DNA from: Microbacterium oleivorans
Lineage (GTDB): Bacteria; Actinomycetota; Actinomycetes; Actinomycetales; Microbacteriaceae
Reading direction: 5' to 3'
Length of the DNA stretch: 64,000 nt
NCBI RefSeq assembly: GCF_001644225.1
Contig: NZ_LSTV01000004.1
Coordinates: 124,001 to 188,000, forward strand
Shown here: positions 63,150 to 64,000 of the stretch, piece after piece
How positions within the stretch are numbered: position 1 is the stretch's first letter
How the letters are laid out: each line of letters opens with the position of its first letter
The notes under the pieces: model-generated
The model's input: the letters and a program-made list of their open reading frames with translations, nothing else
What the model was told of the DNA's origin: nothing
Databases searched by the model: none
Program-made: the position numbers and the translations under genes

Positions 63150-63944
63150 TCACATCCAGACGACGCGGAACGAGCCGACGGCCACGGCGACCGCGATCGC
63201 CACGGCCACGATCGCCAACGCACCGGCGACCGCGACCACGTCCCGGCGGGACAGGCGCGAGGTGCGGGCCCACGTGCGTTCGACGGGCGCGCCGAATCCG
63301 CGCGCCTCCATCGCGGTCGCCAGGCGGGTACCGCGACGCACCGCGAAGACGAGGAGCACGAACGCCATCGAGAAGAACCGGCGCACGGCGTTCCGGTCCC
63401 CCACGCCGCGCGCCCGCCGCGCGAGGCGCATGGCCCGCCAGTCGTCGACGAACAGCCCGAGCGTGCGCGTCCCGGCGAGCACCCCGAGCACGAGTCGTGC
63501 GGGCAGCCGCACGATCTGAGCGAGCGCCGCGGCGAGTTCGATCGGGTCGACGCGGCTGAACAGCAGGACCGTCGGGAGCGCGAGCGCGATGACCCGCACC
63601 CCGACCGCCACCGCGAATCCGATCGACGCGTCGCTGATCGTCGCGTACCAGAACGAGGCGTACACCCGCCCGCCCGGCTCGGCGTACAGCAGCATGCTCA
63701 GCCCTGCGACCGGCATCAGCACGAGCACGGGCGCCATCCGTCGCAGCGTCGCTCCGAACCCGATCCCGGTCAGCGGGATGCACAGCACCATCAACACGAC
63801 GGCGACGCCGGCGCTGACCACGTCGATCGTCGTCAGCAGCGGGATGGCCAGGACGAAGGCGAGGAGGATGCGGACCGCCGGGTTCACCCCGTCGAGCCAC
63901 GCGTCCCGCCTCGCGGTCCCGGTGCCGGCCGCCGCGAGGGTCAT
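63150..63944 (-). CDS. Energy-coupling factor transporter transmembrane protein EcfT (CbiQ/BioN-like)
   Basis: 264 residues with about six hydrophobic segments. The ATPase-coupling helices carry the two Ala-Arg-Gly motifs of the family (LARRARGVG and AMEARGFG). The opening DAWLDGVNPAVRILLAFV is typical. It joins the ECF ATPases to a vitamin-specific S component. ATGA overlap with the upstream ATPase gene. The vitamin cannot be known from this window because the S component lies outside it; BioY/biotin or a cobalt-type substrate are the usual partners. Confidence 0.9.
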   Translation of the reverse strand: MTLAAAGTGTARRDAWLDGVNPAVRILLAFVLAIPLLTTIDVVSAGVAVVLMVLCIPLTGIGFGATLRRMAPVLVLMPVAGLSMLLYAEPGGRVYASFWYATISDASIGFAVAVGVRVIALALPTVLLFSRVDPIELAAALAQIVRLPARLVLGVLAGTRTLGLFVDDWRAMRLARRARGVGDRNAVRRFFSMAFVLLVFAVRRGTRLATAMEARGFGAPVERTWARTSRLSRRDVVAVAGALAIVAVAIAVAVAVGSFRVVWM

Positions 63945-64000
63945 GACGCGACCGCCGCGAGCTCGATGTGCCGTCCGCCGAGCAGCCGCACCGCGTCCTC
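63941..64000 (-). CDS. C-terminus of an upstream ECF-transporter gene, probably the ATP-binding subunit (partial)
   Basis: Only the last 19 codons are visible (ending GGRHIELAAVAS) followed by TGA, which overlaps the ecfT ATG by 4 bases. An ATPase subunit is the usual upstream neighbour of ecfT, so the name is inferred from context; no domain is visible in this piece. Confidence 0.5.
   Translation of the reverse strand, partial: EDAVRLLGGRHIELAAVAS

Overview
The window is very GC-rich DNA (roughly 70% by eye) with densely packed genes, many 4-bp ATGA/GTGA overlaps, frequent GTG starts, and many -10-like hexamers ending 6-8 bases before a start codon. Protein types (DUF222/HNH endonuclease, IdeR-type iron box, EtfBA with a cytochrome b561-like partner, circularly permuted ATP-grasp/alpha-E/transglutaminase operon) and the recurring heptamer GGATGCC point to a high-GC Actinomycetota, most likely Microbacteriaceae and perhaps Microbacterium. 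The genus is inferred from sequence style only. I saw no rRNA, tRNA, CRISPR array, insertion sequence or prophage.

1-20 kb is a glycoside and sugar catabolic locus. It opens with the end of an oligopeptide/oligosaccharide-type ABC ATPase. A forward run follows: GH3 beta-glucosidase, serine hydrolase, GH78 alpha-L-rhamnosidase and a DUF5060/apiosidase-like/DUF5605 glycosidase. Next come a small NTF2-like gene, then a leftward TetR regulator, second GH3 and GntR regulator. Diverging from the GntR gene is a tight seven-gene operon: dihydroxyacetone-kinase-like kinase, RpiB-like isomerase, triosephosphate-isomerase-like isomerase, xylose-isomerase-fold protein, PGDH_C dehydrogenase, SDR, and a large lactonase candidate. 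The set matches the D-apiose/D-apionate route through 3-oxo-isoapionate and L-erythrulose to D-erythrose 4-phosphate. The locus can therefore be read as release and complete catabolism of apiose from plant glycosides.

20-33 kb holds a two-component system, a 45-residue acidic protein, the ATP-grasp/alpha-E/transglutaminase operon, and an arginine/proline module: ornithine aminotransferase, a dimethylargininase/arginine-dihydrolase-like enzyme, a TetR-like regulator and bifunctional PutA. Together the last group would convert arginine or proline to glutamate.

33-48 kb contains a thioesterase, an acetyltransferase, an etfB-etfA-cytochrome b group, a DUF222/HNH endonuclease and the methylcitrate cluster (GntR, prpD, prpB, prpC, thiolase). 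Beyond the thiolase lie an enoyl-CoA hydratase and two broken genes: a frameshifted RidA-family gene and an SH3-domain gene with an in-frame amber codon.

48-64 kb is mixed chromosomal content: TetR plus quinone oxidoreductase with a near-perfect operator, RNase HI, NUDIX hydrolase, aldo/keto reductase, an SMI1/KNR4-like protein, an iron-siderophore ABC transporter behind a clear IdeR/DtxR box, RlmN, homocysteine methyltransferase, three GNAT or HAD enzymes, an SDR/crotonase/SDR group, an aminoglycoside-phosphotransferase-like kinase, a small membrane protein, MmcQ/YjbR, and the end of an ECF-transporter operon.
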